Assembly: GCF_014841615.1 (NCBI RefSeq)
Contig: NZ_JACYUG010000012.1
Span: 51,574 to 115,573 of the forward strand
Reading direction: 5' to 3'
DNA length: 64,000 nucleotides
Source: Sphingomonas sp. CFBP 8760
GTDB lineage: Bacteria > Pseudomonadota > Alphaproteobacteria > Sphingomonadales > Sphingomonadaceae
The translations under genes and the position numbers were made by a program. Below, one piece after another: positions 36,815 through 45,816 of this stretch (position 1 is its first letter; each line of letters begins with the position of its first letter). Below the pieces are notes generated by a model. The model was given only the letters and a program-made list of their open reading frames with translations, did no database searches and was not told the origin of the DNA.

Positions 36815-37500
36815 AGCTCCTCGCCATCTCGCCGCATCTCGACGATGCCGCCTTTTCGGCGGGCGGCCTGCTGGCGGCACGGGCCGATCGGGGATGGGAC
36901 GTGACGGTGGCGACCTGCTTCACCGGCAACGTCGCACGACCGGCAGGTTTCGCGCTTGCCTGCCAGCTGGACAAGGGTTTGGCGGCCGGCATCGACTATA
37001 TGGCGCTTCGCCGTGCGGAGGATATCGCCGCCTGCCGCGAACTCGGTGCGCGCGTCATCCACCTGCCTTTTCTGGAGGCACCGCATCGCGGCTATGACAC
37101 GGCGGCGATGCTGTTCGAGCCACGGTTGGAGGACGATCATATCGTCGATCCGCTGACGACGGCCCTGGGCGCGCTGGTGCGGGCGGAACGACCCGACCTC
37201 GTGCTGGGGCCGCTATGCCTGGGGGATCATGTCGATCACCATGCCGTGCGGGACGCGATGACGCGGGCCTGCGCCGACCGCGACATGCTGCTGTGGGAGG
37301 ACTGGCCCTATGCAGATCGACAAACCCCTGTCGCCGCCACCCCGGCGCTGATCCAGCCGCTGACCCCCGACCTCCACACCCGGCGGATCGCGGCCTGTGC
37401 CGCCTATGCCTCGCAACTGGGTTTCCAGTTCGGCGGTGTCGAGGCGATGGCGACGCGGATCGGCGCGATGGCCGAGGAACGCTATTACGCCCCGAACTGA
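36811..37500 (+). CDS. PIG-L family deacetylase
   Basis: A zinc hydrolase of 229 residues from the GTG at 36811, which overlaps the GT4 stop (GTGA). The metal and base motif SPHLDDAAF (His9, Asp11, Asp12) and the second motif GDHVDHHAV (His140, His143) match the LmbE/PIG-L fold. Members remove N-acetyl groups from GlcNAc-inositol conjugates (MshB, PIG-L) or GlcNAc-malate (BshB). As last gene of the operon after a GT4 enzyme it probably unmasks an amine on the glycosylated product. Nine bases separate it from a convergent gene. Confidence 0.9.
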   Translation: MKLLAISPHLDDAAFSAGGLLAARADRGWDVTVATCFTGNVARPAGFALACQLDKGLAAGIDYMALRRAEDIAACRELGARVIHLPFLEAPHRGYDTAAMLFEPRLEDDHIVDPLTTALGALVRAERPDLVLGPLCLGDHVDHHAVRDAMTRACADRDMLLWEDWPYADRQTPVAATPALIQPLTPDLHTRRIAACAAYASQLGFQFGGVEAMATRIGAMAEERYYAPN

Positions 37501-37509
37501 CCGATCGGG

Positions 37510-38172
37510 TCAGGCCGCCAGCGGAAAGCGCAACAGCCGGTTCGCCACCGGTACCAGCGCCTGCGCGGCGGTGCCGACCGCGCGGACGATCGCGGGATGG
37601 CCGGCATCGAGCCCGCCGGTCAGCGATCCGAAGGCGGGCAGGATCAGCTTGGTCGCGCTGGCGACGAAGCACCGTCGTGCGATCTGACGACCGCGCACGC
37701 GGATGCGCAGCTTGGGATGGAAATGACCCGACAGTTCGGGCCGGCGATCGGCGGGATCGGCCTCGTGCCGCAGGACGAGTCCGTCGATCGTCACCTCGGT
37801 CGCGACCGTGCCGCCACAGGGTCCGGCGATCGCGGGATCGTGGTTGCCGGTGATCCAGGTCCACGCCACCGCATCGGTCATCGATCGCAATATCGCCTGC
37901 GCGGCGGCGGGCAGACGCTCCCCGCCGCCCACGTCGTGGAAACTGTCACCCAGGCACCAGATCGCCCGCGCGCCCGTGCGCGTCGCCAACGCCGCCAGTG
38001 CCTCCAGCGTGGCGATCGAATCATAGGGTGGCAGGAACTGGCCGCCGCCCGCCAGCCAGCTGGCCTTTTCCAGATGCAGGTCGGCGACCAGCAGCGCGCG
38101 ATGCGCCGGCCAGAACAATGCGCCCTCGGACAGCGCCTGAAAATCATGTCCGCCGAACGAAAGGGGAACCAT
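37510..38172 (-). CDS. pdeM: PdeM-like metallophosphoesterase
   Basis: A calcineurin-like phosphoesterase of 220 residues: LLVADLHLEKASWL, CLGDSFHD, WITGNHDP and SGHFHPK supply the metal ligands. Length and motifs match the family annotated as ligase-associated DNA damage response endonuclease PdeM, usually encoded with a DNA ligase, an Lhr helicase and an MBL exonuclease. Those partners are not adjacent here. The start at 38172 matches the family N terminus (MVPLSFGGHDF). Confidence 0.85.
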   Translation of the reverse strand: MVPLSFGGHDFQALSEGALFWPAHRALLVADLHLEKASWLAGGGQFLPPYDSIATLEALAALATRTGARAIWCLGDSFHDVGGGERLPAAAQAILRSMTDAVAWTWITGNHDPAIAGPCGGTVATEVTIDGLVLRHEADPADRRPELSGHFHPKLRIRVRGRQIARRCFVASATKLILPAFGSLTGGLDAGHPAIVRAVGTAAQALVPVANRLLRFPLAA

Positions 38173-38292
38173 GACCCGGCCATGCCCGGCTCGTGCCGCC
38201 CGCGCAAGGGCGGGCAGCGATGGTGGCCCATTCGCCGGGTGCATGACGGCACCACGGGGTCTATGCAGGCGATCCGTCACAAGGAATTGCCG

Positions 38293-38658
38293 ATGATCCT
38301 GTCGCTTCTGCTCTCCGCCGCCGCAACCCAGGCCCCCGCCGCCGCGCCGGCCCGCCTGTCGCCCGAAGCGGCGGATGCACGCTGCGTCGTGGTGCTTGGC
38401 TTCATCAACGCGCAGGGCAAGCTGACGCCGGAGCGGGCGGAAGCCGTGAAGAACGGCACGATCTATTATCTGGGCAAGCTGCGTGGCCGCAATCCGGGTG
38501 TGAACTTGCCCGCGACACTGGATGCCGCCGCCAAGCTGGCGACCGCGCAGAAGGTGAATGTCGGGTCGGAGGCGCAGCGGTGCGGCAGCGAACTGGCGCA
38601 ATTGAGCGCCGCCACCGCCCGCCCCGCGGGCGTGTCCGCTACCCCGCGTAAGCCCTGA
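38293..38658 (+). CDS. Small secreted protein of unknown function
   Basis: A protein of 121 residues with a signal peptide (MILSLLLSAAATQAPAAAPA) and an AAGGA site before the ATG. The mature part is helical (LSPEAADARCVVVLGFI, LTPERAEAVKNGTIYYLGKL) with two cysteines that could pair and a Pro/Ala-rich tail. I do not recognise a characterised family; it has the look of a conserved sphingomonad hypothetical. Its last 20 bases overlap the convergent peptidase gene. Confidence 0.75.
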   Translation: MILSLLLSAAATQAPAAAPARLSPEAADARCVVVLGFINAQGKLTPERAEAVKNGTIYYLGKLRGRNPGVNLPATLDAAAKLATAQKVNVGSEAQRCGSELAQLSAATARPAGVSATPRKP

Positions 38659-40045
38659 CCAGATCGAACAGATAGTCGCGCGCGTCATAGAGCGAGCGCA
38701 CGCGCACCCGCTCGTTCAGGCCGTGCGTCCCGCTGCCATCGCGATCGACGAACATGCCCGGCACCCCATAGACGGGAATGCCGATCGCCCCCAGGAACAC
38801 GCCGTCGGTCGCACCGGTCGACATGAACGGCGCCATCGGCACGCCGGGGAAGTGCTTCGCCGCCAGCTTGCGCGCCGGCTCGACGATCGCGGGATTCAAC
38901 GGCGGCGGCACGGCGATCGGGCGGACCGGCTGGTTGGCGGTTACCGTCACGGCCGGCCCCGCCAGTCGTCGGAGCGTCGCCAGCGTACCGTCCACCGTCT
39001 CGCCGGGAAAGATGCGGCAGTTGACGTTGGCGGTGGCGCGCTGCGGCAATGCGTTTTCGGCATGGCCCGCCTTCAGCAATGTCGTGACGCAGGTGGTGCG
39101 CAGCGTCGAATGGAACGCCTTGTCCGCGCTGACGATCGCATCCGCCGCCTGGTCGGTCGGATCGGCGAGCAGACGGGTGATCGCGTTCGCCATCGGCGGC
39201 GCGCCCGTCCTGGCGGTGGCGGTGAAATAGGCGCGGGTCGTATCGGTGAAATGGACCGGGAATTCATACCCCTGCACCGCCTTCACCGCATCGGCCAGCT
39301 GGTAGATCGCATTGACCGGTACCGGTTGCGAACTGTGCCCGCCGGGATTGGTCGCCGTGAAGGTGTAGTTCTGCGCCGCCTTCTCCCCCACCTGCAACGC
39401 CAGCGCCTCGCGCCGGCCATCCGCACCCAGCCGGCCGCCGCCACCCTCGTTCAGCGCGAATTCGGCAGCAATCAGGCCCGGCCTGTTCTGCGCCAGCCAC
39501 TGCGCGCCGTTCCACGCGAAGGTCGTCTCCTCGCCACAGGTCAGCGCCAGCTTGATCGTCCGCTTCGGGCGCGGGCCGGCGGTGCGCAGCCGGATCAGCG
39601 TATCCGACCAGATCGCCGCCTGCGCCTTGTCGTCGATCGTACCCCGGCCATAATAATAACCGTTCTCCTCGATCAGGGTGAACGGATCGCGCTCCCAGTC
39701 GGCCCGGTTCGCCTCGACCACGTCGAGATGCGCCAGCAGCAGCATCGGCTTCCTTGCCGGATCGCTGCCCGGCAGCGTCGCGACGATCCCGCCCTCCTTG
39801 GGATGCTCGGGCACCGAGAAAGACACGAGATCGGCATCGGCGAACCCCGCCGCCTTCAGCCGTGCGCCGATCTGCGCCGCCGCCTGTGTGCAACTGCCCG
39901 CCGACAGCGTCGTGTTCGTTTCGACCAGTTGCTTGTAGAGTTCGAAGAATGCCTTTTGATCGGCCCGATCCTGTGCCGCCACCGGCGTCGCGCCGCCCAG
40001 CACTGCGATGATCGCCACGCCCGCCATCGCCCTGATCCGCCGCAT
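38639..40045 (-). CDS. M20/M25/M40 family metallopeptidase
   Basis: A secreted zinc peptidase of 468 residues. Signal peptide to about residue 25 (VAIIAVLGGATPVAAQ). Metal and catalytic motifs: LLLAHLDVVEA, YYYGRGTIDDKA, LTCGEET and the distal GATDGVFL/GTHGLNE. A dimerisation domain is inserted around 200-320. The start at 40045 is set by the signal peptide; the frame is open to 40171. Probably cleaves short peptides or acylated amino acids in the periplasm. Confidence 0.92.
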   Translation of the reverse strand: MRRIRAMAGVAIIAVLGGATPVAAQDRADQKAFFELYKQLVETNTTLSAGSCTQAAAQIGARLKAAGFADADLVSFSVPEHPKEGGIVATLPGSDPARKPMLLLAHLDVVEANRADWERDPFTLIEENGYYYGRGTIDDKAQAAIWSDTLIRLRTAGPRPKRTIKLALTCGEETTFAWNGAQWLAQNRPGLIAAEFALNEGGGGRLGADGRREALALQVGEKAAQNYTFTATNPGGHSSQPVPVNAIYQLADAVKAVQGYEFPVHFTDTTRAYFTATARTGAPPMANAITRLLADPTDQAADAIVSADKAFHSTLRTTCVTTLLKAGHAENALPQRATANVNCRIFPGETVDGTLATLRRLAGPAVTVTANQPVRPIAVPPPLNPAIVEPARKLAAKHFPGVPMAPFMSTGATDGVFLGAIGIPVYGVPGMFVDRDGSGTHGLNERVRVRSLYDARDYLFDLVRAYAG

Positions 40046-40390
40046 CGCCCTATCCCCCAAGTCGCTGACCGGGCAGTAAAGCCGGTCAAGGCACGCCACG
40101 CAACCGGCATCGACCGACGCCGGCTGGCGGACCGATCGGGGGCAGATCGAAACGGTGGTTGACCTCGTCAACGACTATCTACCCCCCGGCGGCAGCTCGT
40201 GCCCGATGCCCGCGTCGCCGCCGATATCGCCATCGATCGATCCGTCGATCATGTCGAGCGCGATGATGCCGGCCGGTGCCGCGCGGTATCCATCCGGATG
40301 CTTACCTATTTTTCACTTGGCGTGGGACAGATAACGGCGTCACATCGCGTATACGCACCACGCCCGCAATTTCAGGATCGGATCAGATCG
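40046..40390. other. Intergenic region without a gene
   Basis: This divergent spacer of 345 bases holds the promoters of the M20 peptidase and the 50-residue protein. A 10-bp palindrome gcgtatacgc lies at 40347-40356, 35 bases before the small gene. I see no gene, terminator or structured RNA. Confidence 0.5.
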
Positions 40391-40543
40391 ATGACCAAGG
40401 TGGCCGACACGCCAGCGATTGATATTGCACTGGATCATCTGCAATCCGTGCTGGCCATCCTCGATCAGGCAGATCTGACCGTGGAAGCCGCCATGACCGA
40501 TCATGTCATCCAGATGCTGAAGGCGACGCGTACTAGCCGGTAA
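40391..40543 (+). CDS. 50-residue protein of unknown function
   Basis: A short helical protein (PAIDIALDHLQSVLAILDQA then AAMTDHVIQMLKATR). The start at 40391 is the first methionine of the compact, coding-like part; a longer frame begins at 40199 but lacks coding character. It overlaps the convergent regulator gene by 11 bases. It resembles a widespread type of short sphingomonad protein; no function can be inferred. Confidence 0.6.
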   Translation: MTKVADTPAIDIALDHLQSVLAILDQADLTVEAAMTDHVIQMLKATRTSR

Positions 40544-41186
40544 TCGGTGTCAGGGTCGCGGTCAGCAGCCGCTCCACCTTCACCAGCCCGTGATGCGTCA
40601 GTTGCACGGCATCGGGGCGCGCCGCATCGGACTGCGCCAGCCCATGCTGCCGCAACGCCTTCAGCCAGCGCAACACCATCCCCGGGCTCATTGCCAGTGC
40701 CTCGGCAATGTCGGCGATGGTCAGCGAGCGCCCCTCCGCCTCGGACAGATAGATCTGGATCAGGATCGCCCCGACATAATCGCCGAACAGATCCTCGCCC
40801 AGTTCCACCATCCGGCACGAATACAGATGCCGCATCTGGACCGCCGCCTTCCACATGTGCAGGGGCGACACGGCGAGCAGTGACGGTTCCTGCCAGAACA
40901 GGGTCGACACCAGATGCCCGGCATCGTCGAGGCGCGACACGAGCAGGTCCGCCTCGATCACGCTGCCGTCCGGCCGGTGGTAACGCTTGCGCAATTTCGT
41001 CGGGACGGCCCGGTCGACCAGCCCCTCCAGCATCTGCTGGCTTTTGGCGATATCCCCGGCGACGGTGATCGCCCGGTACGACTGGCCCACCAGATCGCTG
41101 CCCGGCCGCCGCACCATGTCGCAAAAGGCGGCGTCGACGCCGCGGATGATCCCCGTCCGGGTCGATACGCAATGGGCCGTAGGCAT
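40533..41186 (-). CDS. PAS-like plus winged-helix regulator
   Basis: A protein of 217 residues from the ATG at 41186 (AGGAG upstream). Residues 1-105 look like a PAS domain (GIIRGVDAAFCDMVRRPGSDLVGQ, KRYHRPDGSVIEADLLVSR). The C-terminal 100 residues contain a winged helix (LTIADIAEALAMSPGMVLRWLKAL, then VQLTHHGLVKVERLL). It is probably a ligand-responsive transcription regulator. Nothing near it points to a target, and it is convergent with the small gene and separated from the GH2 gene by 131 bases. Confidence 0.7.
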   Translation of the reverse strand: MPTAHCVSTRTGIIRGVDAAFCDMVRRPGSDLVGQSYRAITVAGDIAKSQQMLEGLVDRAVPTKLRKRYHRPDGSVIEADLLVSRLDDAGHLVSTLFWQEPSLLAVSPLHMWKAAVQMRHLYSCRMVELGEDLFGDYVGAILIQIYLSEAEGRSLTIADIAEALAMSPGMVLRWLKALRQHGLAQSDAARPDAVQLTHHGLVKVERLLTATLTPITG

Positions 41187-41317
41187 GATCGCTCCTTGAT
41201 CCGGTGGGGCGGCACGGCCCACTGGACAGACTAGTTTGATCCGTATCAACCTTTTAGTGCCAAATCATCCATGATGGTAGTACGACGCGGCACCGGTCGT
41301 GATGTCCGCACATCCGG

Positions 41318-44300
41318 TTATTTGTCCGGGGTGGCGACCGGTCCGTGAAAGTCCGCCTCGACGATCGCCAGCCGCCAGCCGACGGGAACCGCATCGGCAC
41401 CGGTATCGCCCGATTGCCTAGCGGTGCCGAGTTCGACGATCCGGCCGAACGCGTCGCGATCCGCAGTCGGCCCCGTCTGGGCGATCCGCAGGACGCTGCC
41501 GGTCGCCGCCGGAAAGGCGATCGTGGCATAGCCGAGTTGCCGCTCGGTCTCCCCCTTCCACACTTCCCTGCCATCGAGCGTCAGGCGCAGGGGATAGGCA
41601 CGCGATCGCCAGCCGATCAGTTTCAGTTCGATCTCGTTCAGCGTCACGGGCCGGTCGAAACGGTATTCGATCCAGGCGGTATCGGGCTTGCCGTCGCTCG
41701 CCCAGCGCGACAGTTCGTTGTCGTCGATGGTCTTCGCCGCCTCGGCCGGATTGGACCCCGCGACGATGCCCGTCGGCACCATGGTAGCGCGGGTGATCCG
41801 GTAGGACGGCCCCGCCGGGGTCGGGCCGCGGGTCAGCAGGCCGGGCTGCGCCTCCTCGGCAAAGCTGCGCGACAGCCCGCCGTGAACCTTACCCGCCGCG
41901 ACGGTGGGGATGACGAGCGTCGCGCCCTTCAGACCCGCCGCCGTGGCGGTAAGCCGGACCGGACCGCGCTGCGTGCCGGCACGCAGCAGGATACGGTTGA
42001 TGCCCGCTTCCACCGGCAGCGTCTTCGACAGGATGTAGTTGTCCTCGCCACGTGCGGTGCCGGCGGTCGGCGTCGTGCCCGGAATGGCTTCGGCCTGCAC
42101 CGCGACGGCGGCGCGGGGCTTGCCGGAACTGTCGCCCTGCGCGATCCCGCCGCGCCATTCGGCAGGGCCGGTCAGCGCGAAGGCGACCTTGTCGTTGGCG
42201 GTGGGCACGCGCCGTCCCCGGGCATCGACCACCTCGACATCGACCAGCGCGATGTCGGCGCCGTCCATCACGAAGCCGCGCGGGCCGGTACGCGGCACCA
42301 GCCGCAACGCGACCGGCGGCCCGGCGGTCTCCACGGCATGCCCGGACCGGCGGCCATCGCCCCCCGTCGCCACCGCGCGCAACGTGCCCGCCTGCCAGGC
42401 CACGCCCGGCCAGGTGAACAGGAACCCGGTCGACCGCTTCCCCGGCCCCAACGAGCGACCGTTGAGGAACAGGTCGATCGTCTCGCCATTGGAGACGACG
42501 CTGACGTCCTTCGTGGTGCCCGCGGGATAGGTCCAGTGGCCGATGATGTGGGTGGCGGGCGTCTCCGGATCGACCCAGCCGTTCCACATGACCTGGTGTG
42601 CGAAGAATCCCTCCTTGGGCAGCCGCACCGCGTCGACCTCGCCAGAGCGACGATAATTATTGTCGCCGCGATAATGGGTGTTGCTGTCCGACCAGATGAT
42701 GTTGACGCCGCCCGAACTCACCCGTCGGCCGGTGCCGGGGCGGATACGGTAATAATCCCACCAGCGCCGCACATCCTCGATCGCGTGGCTGTCCTGATTG
42801 CGATTATAATCGGGCGCGTTCTTGTGGAAGGGCGGCGTGAATTCGTCCTGATACAGCCGGGCGCCCTCGTCGCGGCTATATTCCATCGCCCACATCGGGT
42901 GCTTCGCACTCTTGTTGATATAGAGCATCTCGCCGCCATATTCGGCGATCCTGCTGTCGAGCATCTCCCGCGATCCGATCGCACGGCCGCCATGCGGATC
43001 GTAGCGGTCGCGGATCGCCTTCATCTCGATCATGTGCGGCTCGCTGATGCTTTCGTTGCCGCTTTCATAGAACAGGATCGAGGGGTTGTTGTGGTTGTAG
43101 ACGATCGCGCTCCGCATCTGCTCCTTGCGCTGTTCCCAACGGCGCCCCTCCACGTCGTGCTCGGCATCGCCCGCGGGCATCGCCTGCGGCATCCCGACCC
43201 GGTCGGCGGATTCGATATCCTGCTTGGACGGGGTGATGTGCATCCAGCGGACCATGTTGCCGCCGCTTTCCACCAGCATCGCATTGGAGAAATCGCTGAT
43301 CCAGGGCGGGATCGACACGCCGACCGCCGGCCATTCGTTCGACGTGCGCTGGGCGTAGCCATGGACCTGCATCACCCGCCCGTTCAACTGGATCATGCCG
43401 TCGCCGAACCGCGTGCTGCGGAAGCCGGTCAGCGTGTCGACCGCGTCGATCGCCTTGCCGCCCTCGATCAGGCTGGTCGTCACCCGGTAGAGATAGCCAT
43501 AGCCCCAACTCCAGAAATGCAGGTCCGACAGCCGTCCCGCCGCCGCCAGCACCCGCGTCTCGCCCGGCGCCAGCGTCACGGTGCCGCCGTCCAGCCGCCC
43601 GACCAACCGACCGTCGCGGTCGCGCACCTCGGCCCGGTAGGCCAGCGTGCGCGGGCGCACCTCCTCATTGCGGACCTGCGTTTCGGCATGGACGGTGGCG
43701 GCGCGACCGGCGATGTCGAACCCGTCCGCCCAGATATACTGGCCGGTGGTGCCCAGATCGGCGTACAGCGGCAGTGTCTGGTAGGTGCGCGGCGTCAGGT
43801 GGAGCCGGACGTTTCTGGTGATGCCGCCGTAATTGACGTTGAAGTTGCGGTCGTTCCACTGAAAGCCGCTGCCGCCGGCCCGCTCCTTGTAGCGCCAGTC
43901 ATTGTCGACGCGTACCGCGATCAGGTTCTCGCCGGGCCGCAGCGCCGCCGAGATATCTGCGCCGAACGCCATCGCGCCGCTTTCCGACAGGATGACCGAG
44001 CGGCCGTTGACCCAAACCTCGGCGGCCTGCCGCACCCCCTCGAACTCCAGGAACGCCTTGCCCGTCGCGGCACCGCGCGGTAGCGTGATCCGCTTGCGAT
44101 ACCAGATGATGCCGGTCGACAGGTCCTTGATATCGCGCGCGAACGCCTCGCGCTCGTTGAACGCGTTGGGCAATGTCACCGTCTGCCAGCCGCGATCGTC
44201 GAAACCGGCCTGCGCCGCGCCTGCCGGATCGCCTGTCGTCATCCGCCAGTCGGGATTGAGGTTGAAGGTGCTGCGGCCCGAGGCGACGACGCGGGAGGCA

Positions 44301-44425
44301 TCATGGGCGGATACCGCAGGCGTGCCCAGCGCGATGGCGGCAACCGCCATAAGGGAGCGCCGACGCATCATGCGCGACACGGCGGCAAGCGGCTTCGGGC
44401 ACCGCCCGATCTGGGTCTTCAACAT
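41318..44425 (-). CDS. GH2 beta-galactosidase-like secreted glycosidase
   Basis: A protein of 1035 residues if it begins at 44425, where GGAGCGGGCAGG precedes the ATG; a start at 44371 would give a cleaner signal peptide (SLMAVAAIALGTPAVSA) but has no binding site. Domains in order: jelly-roll sugar-binding (about 60-215), immunoglobulin-like (220-330), TIM barrel with acid/base Glu in FYESGNES and nucleophile Glu in WAMEYSRDE, further beta domains, and a C-terminal discoidin-like carbohydrate-binding module (about 930-1035). It is exported and cleaves a beta-linked glycan; the substrate could be a galactoside or uronic-acid-containing polymer. The divergent FadR-type regulator 182 bases away probably controls it. 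Confidence 0.88.
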   Translation of the reverse strand: MLKTQIGRCPKPLAAVSRMMRRRSLMAVAAIALGTPAVSAHDASRVVASGRSTFNLNPDWRMTTGDPAGAAQAGFDDRGWQTVTLPNAFNEREAFARDIKDLSTGIIWYRKRITLPRGAATGKAFLEFEGVRQAAEVWVNGRSVILSESGAMAFGADISAALRPGENLIAVRVDNDWRYKERAGGSGFQWNDRNFNVNYGGITRNVRLHLTPRTYQTLPLYADLGTTGQYIWADGFDIAGRAATVHAETQVRNEEVRPRTLAYRAEVRDRDGRLVGRLDGGTVTLAPGETRVLAAAGRLSDLHFWSWGYGYLYRVTTSLIEGGKAIDAVDTLTGFRSTRFGDGMIQLNGRVMQVHGYAQRTSNEWPAVGVSIPPWISDFSNAMLVESGGNMVRWMHITPSKQDIESADRVGMPQAMPAGDAEHDVEGRRWEQRKEQMRSAIVYNHNNPSILFYESGNESISEPHMIEMKAIRDRYDPHGGRAIGSREMLDSRIAEYGGEMLYINKSAKHPMWAMEYSRDEGARLYQDEFTPPFHKNAPDYNRNQDSHAIEDVRRWWDYYRIRPGTGRRVSSGGVNIIWSDSNTHYRGDNNYRRSGEVDAVRLPKEGFFAHQVMWNGWVDPETPATHIIGHWTYPAGTTKDVSVVSNGETIDLFLNGRSLGPGKRSTGFLFTWPGVAWQAGTLRAVATGGDGRRSGHAVETAGPPVALRLVPRTGPRGFVMDGADIALVDVEVVDARGRRVPTANDKVAFALTGPAEWRGGIAQGDSSGKPRAAVAVQAEAIPGTTPTAGTARGEDNYILSKTLPVEAGINRILLRAGTQRGPVRLTATAAGLKGATLVIPTVAAGKVHGGLSRSFAEEAQPGLLTRGPTPAGPSYRITRATMVPTGIVAGSNPAEAAKTIDDNELSRWASDGKPDTAWIEYRFDRPVTLNEIELKLIGWRSRAYPLRLTLDGREVWKGETERQLGYATIAFPAATGSVLRIAQTGPTADRDAFGRIVELGTARQSGDTGADAVPVGWRLAIVEADFHGPVATPDK

Positions 44426-44538
44426 CCTGCCCGCTCCATCCCCATCCGACGATTTCCAGGAAGGTTCGGCAACTTCCGTTCCCTCCCGATTTCTCATCTG
44501 GCCTGAGCAGAGTGCACATGTTGGTCAGACATGGCAAG

Positions 44539-44551
44539 CCGGTGATACCGG
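44539..44551. promoter_or_regulatory. Candidate GntR/FadR-type operator
   Basis: The palindrome ccggtgataccgg has the GGTnnnACC core bound by FadR-subfamily GntR regulators. It lies between the divergent GH2 and GntR genes, 57 bases before the regulator start. A second palindrome, ctgttctaacag, follows at 44556-44567 and could overlap a promoter. The position fits an autoregulated repressor that also controls the glycosidase. Confidence 0.5.
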
Positions 44552-44607
44552 ATCGCTGTTCTAACAGCTTGTCTTGCCTCCATATCTCCTCTGCCCGAAA
44601 AGGCCCC

Positions 44608-45357
44608 ATGATCCACGGCACCCAGAAATTGTACCAGCGCGTCGCCGAAGCACTGGCGGCGGCGATCGCGGCGGGGCGATATGCGGTGGGCACCCGCCTG
44701 CCGGCGGAACGTGATCTGGCCGTGGAGTTCGCGGTGAGCCGGCCGACGATCCGCGAGGCGATGATCGCACTGGAAATGCGCGGCATGGTCGAGGCGCGCA
44801 ACAAATCCGGCGTTTATGTGATCGGCGACAAGGCCAGCGATGGGCGACTGAACGAACTGGATGTCGGCGCCTTCGAACTGATCGAGGCGCGAACCATGGT
44901 CGAGGGGGAGGCGGCGGCGCTGGCAGCGGTGGCGATCGACGAGGCGACGATCGGCAAACTTCGCGAACTGCTGGACGCGATGACCATCGAGGCGGACCAG
45001 CGCGACAAGGTCGATGTCGACCGCGACTTCCATCTGCTCGTCGCGGCCGCCTCCGGCAACAGCCTCGTCAGGTCGATGATCGAATCACTCTGGGACATCC
45101 GGGAGAGTTCGCCGATGTGCGTCCACATGTTCGCCCAGGCACGGCGCAACGGCGTCGCCCCACGGGTCGGGGAACACCGTGCCATCGTCGATGCACTGGC
45201 CGCCCGCGACAGCAAGGCGGCCCGCCATGCGATGCGCAGTCATCTGATGCGCGTGACCGAGGACCTGCTGGAAGCGACGAGGCTGGAACTGATCCAGCGC
45301 GCCGAAGCCGATTACGATGCGCGGCGCAGCCACATCAATCGGCGGACCGGCGCCTGA
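44608..45357 (+). CDS. FadR-subfamily GntR transcription regulator
   Basis: A protein of 249 residues. N-terminal winged helix (RLPAERDLAVEFAVSRPTIREAM), then a helical FCD effector domain with metal-binding candidates in DRDFHLLVAAASG and GEHRAIVDAL and the final His of MRSHLMRV. This branch includes UxuR/ExuR-like regulators of sugar-acid catabolism. Divergent from the GH2 glycosidase with a GGTnnnACC palindrome between them, so it likely represses that gene until a breakdown product binds. The start at 44608 gives the family N terminus. Confidence 0.9.
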   Translation: MIHGTQKLYQRVAEALAAAIAAGRYAVGTRLPAERDLAVEFAVSRPTIREAMIALEMRGMVEARNKSGVYVIGDKASDGRLNELDVGAFELIEARTMVEGEAAALAAVAIDEATIGKLRELLDAMTIEADQRDKVDVDRDFHLLVAAASGNSLVRSMIESLWDIRESSPMCVHMFAQARRNGVAPRVGEHRAIVDALAARDSKAARHAMRSHLMRVTEDLLEATRLELIQRAEADYDARRSHINRRTGA

Positions 45358-45528
45358 TGGCCGCAGCCTGTCGAAGGCCGATGGCGAAAGTCATGGGAAC
45401 GCGACCCGCTGCGCCGCTACCCGTTGTCTCCGCCCGTTATCCCTGCCCGTTGCCGATCGCCCGATCCATCATCTGACATGGCACGTTCTGCTGTCCCATC
45501 GGTTGAAAGCGACTGTAGGAGAACAGCC

Positions 45529-45714
45529 GTGCCGTCGGACCGTATCGTAGCAGTGGGCTTCCTGACCCAGAGTGATCTGAAACTTCTGGGTCAGGGTTTC
45601 GATCGCCTGTTCCCGGTGACCGACGATGCGACATTCGACGATCTCCTGAAACAGCTGGAAGGGATCACGGGCGTTCCGACCGACGAGAATGCCGGTAAAG
45701 CGGCCGGAAAATGA
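45529..45714 (+). CDS. 61-residue protein of unknown function
   Basis: A small soluble protein with a GTG start preceded by AGGAG at good spacing. The core VAVGFLTQSDLKLLGQGFDR followed by FPVTDDATFDDLLKQLEGI has the look of a short conserved sphingomonad protein. It stands alone between the regulator and the EAL gene. No domain or role can be assigned. Confidence 0.7.
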   Translation: MPSDRIVAVGFLTQSDLKLLGQGFDRLFPVTDDATFDDLLKQLEGITGVPTDENAGKAAGK

Positions 45715-45816
45715 CACGTCTTCCCGGCGTCCGATATGGATCGCCGACACCGACGATGCCGTGCGCCCGCCTTGGCAACGACTGCCACCGTCCTTCCGGT
45801 CGATAACTTCCGGCCC

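Noticed and set aside
28270-37500. Possibility that the cluster is an Ebo-type metabolite-traffic operon
   Set aside because: The characteristic UbiA prenyltransferase, dehydroquinate-synthase-like and TatD-like genes of Ebo operons are not present.
45396-45425. ggaac ... cgtt pair resembling a general-stress (EcfG) promoter before the 61-residue gene
   Set aside because: The spacer is 21 bases, longer than the 16-18 usual for this promoter class.
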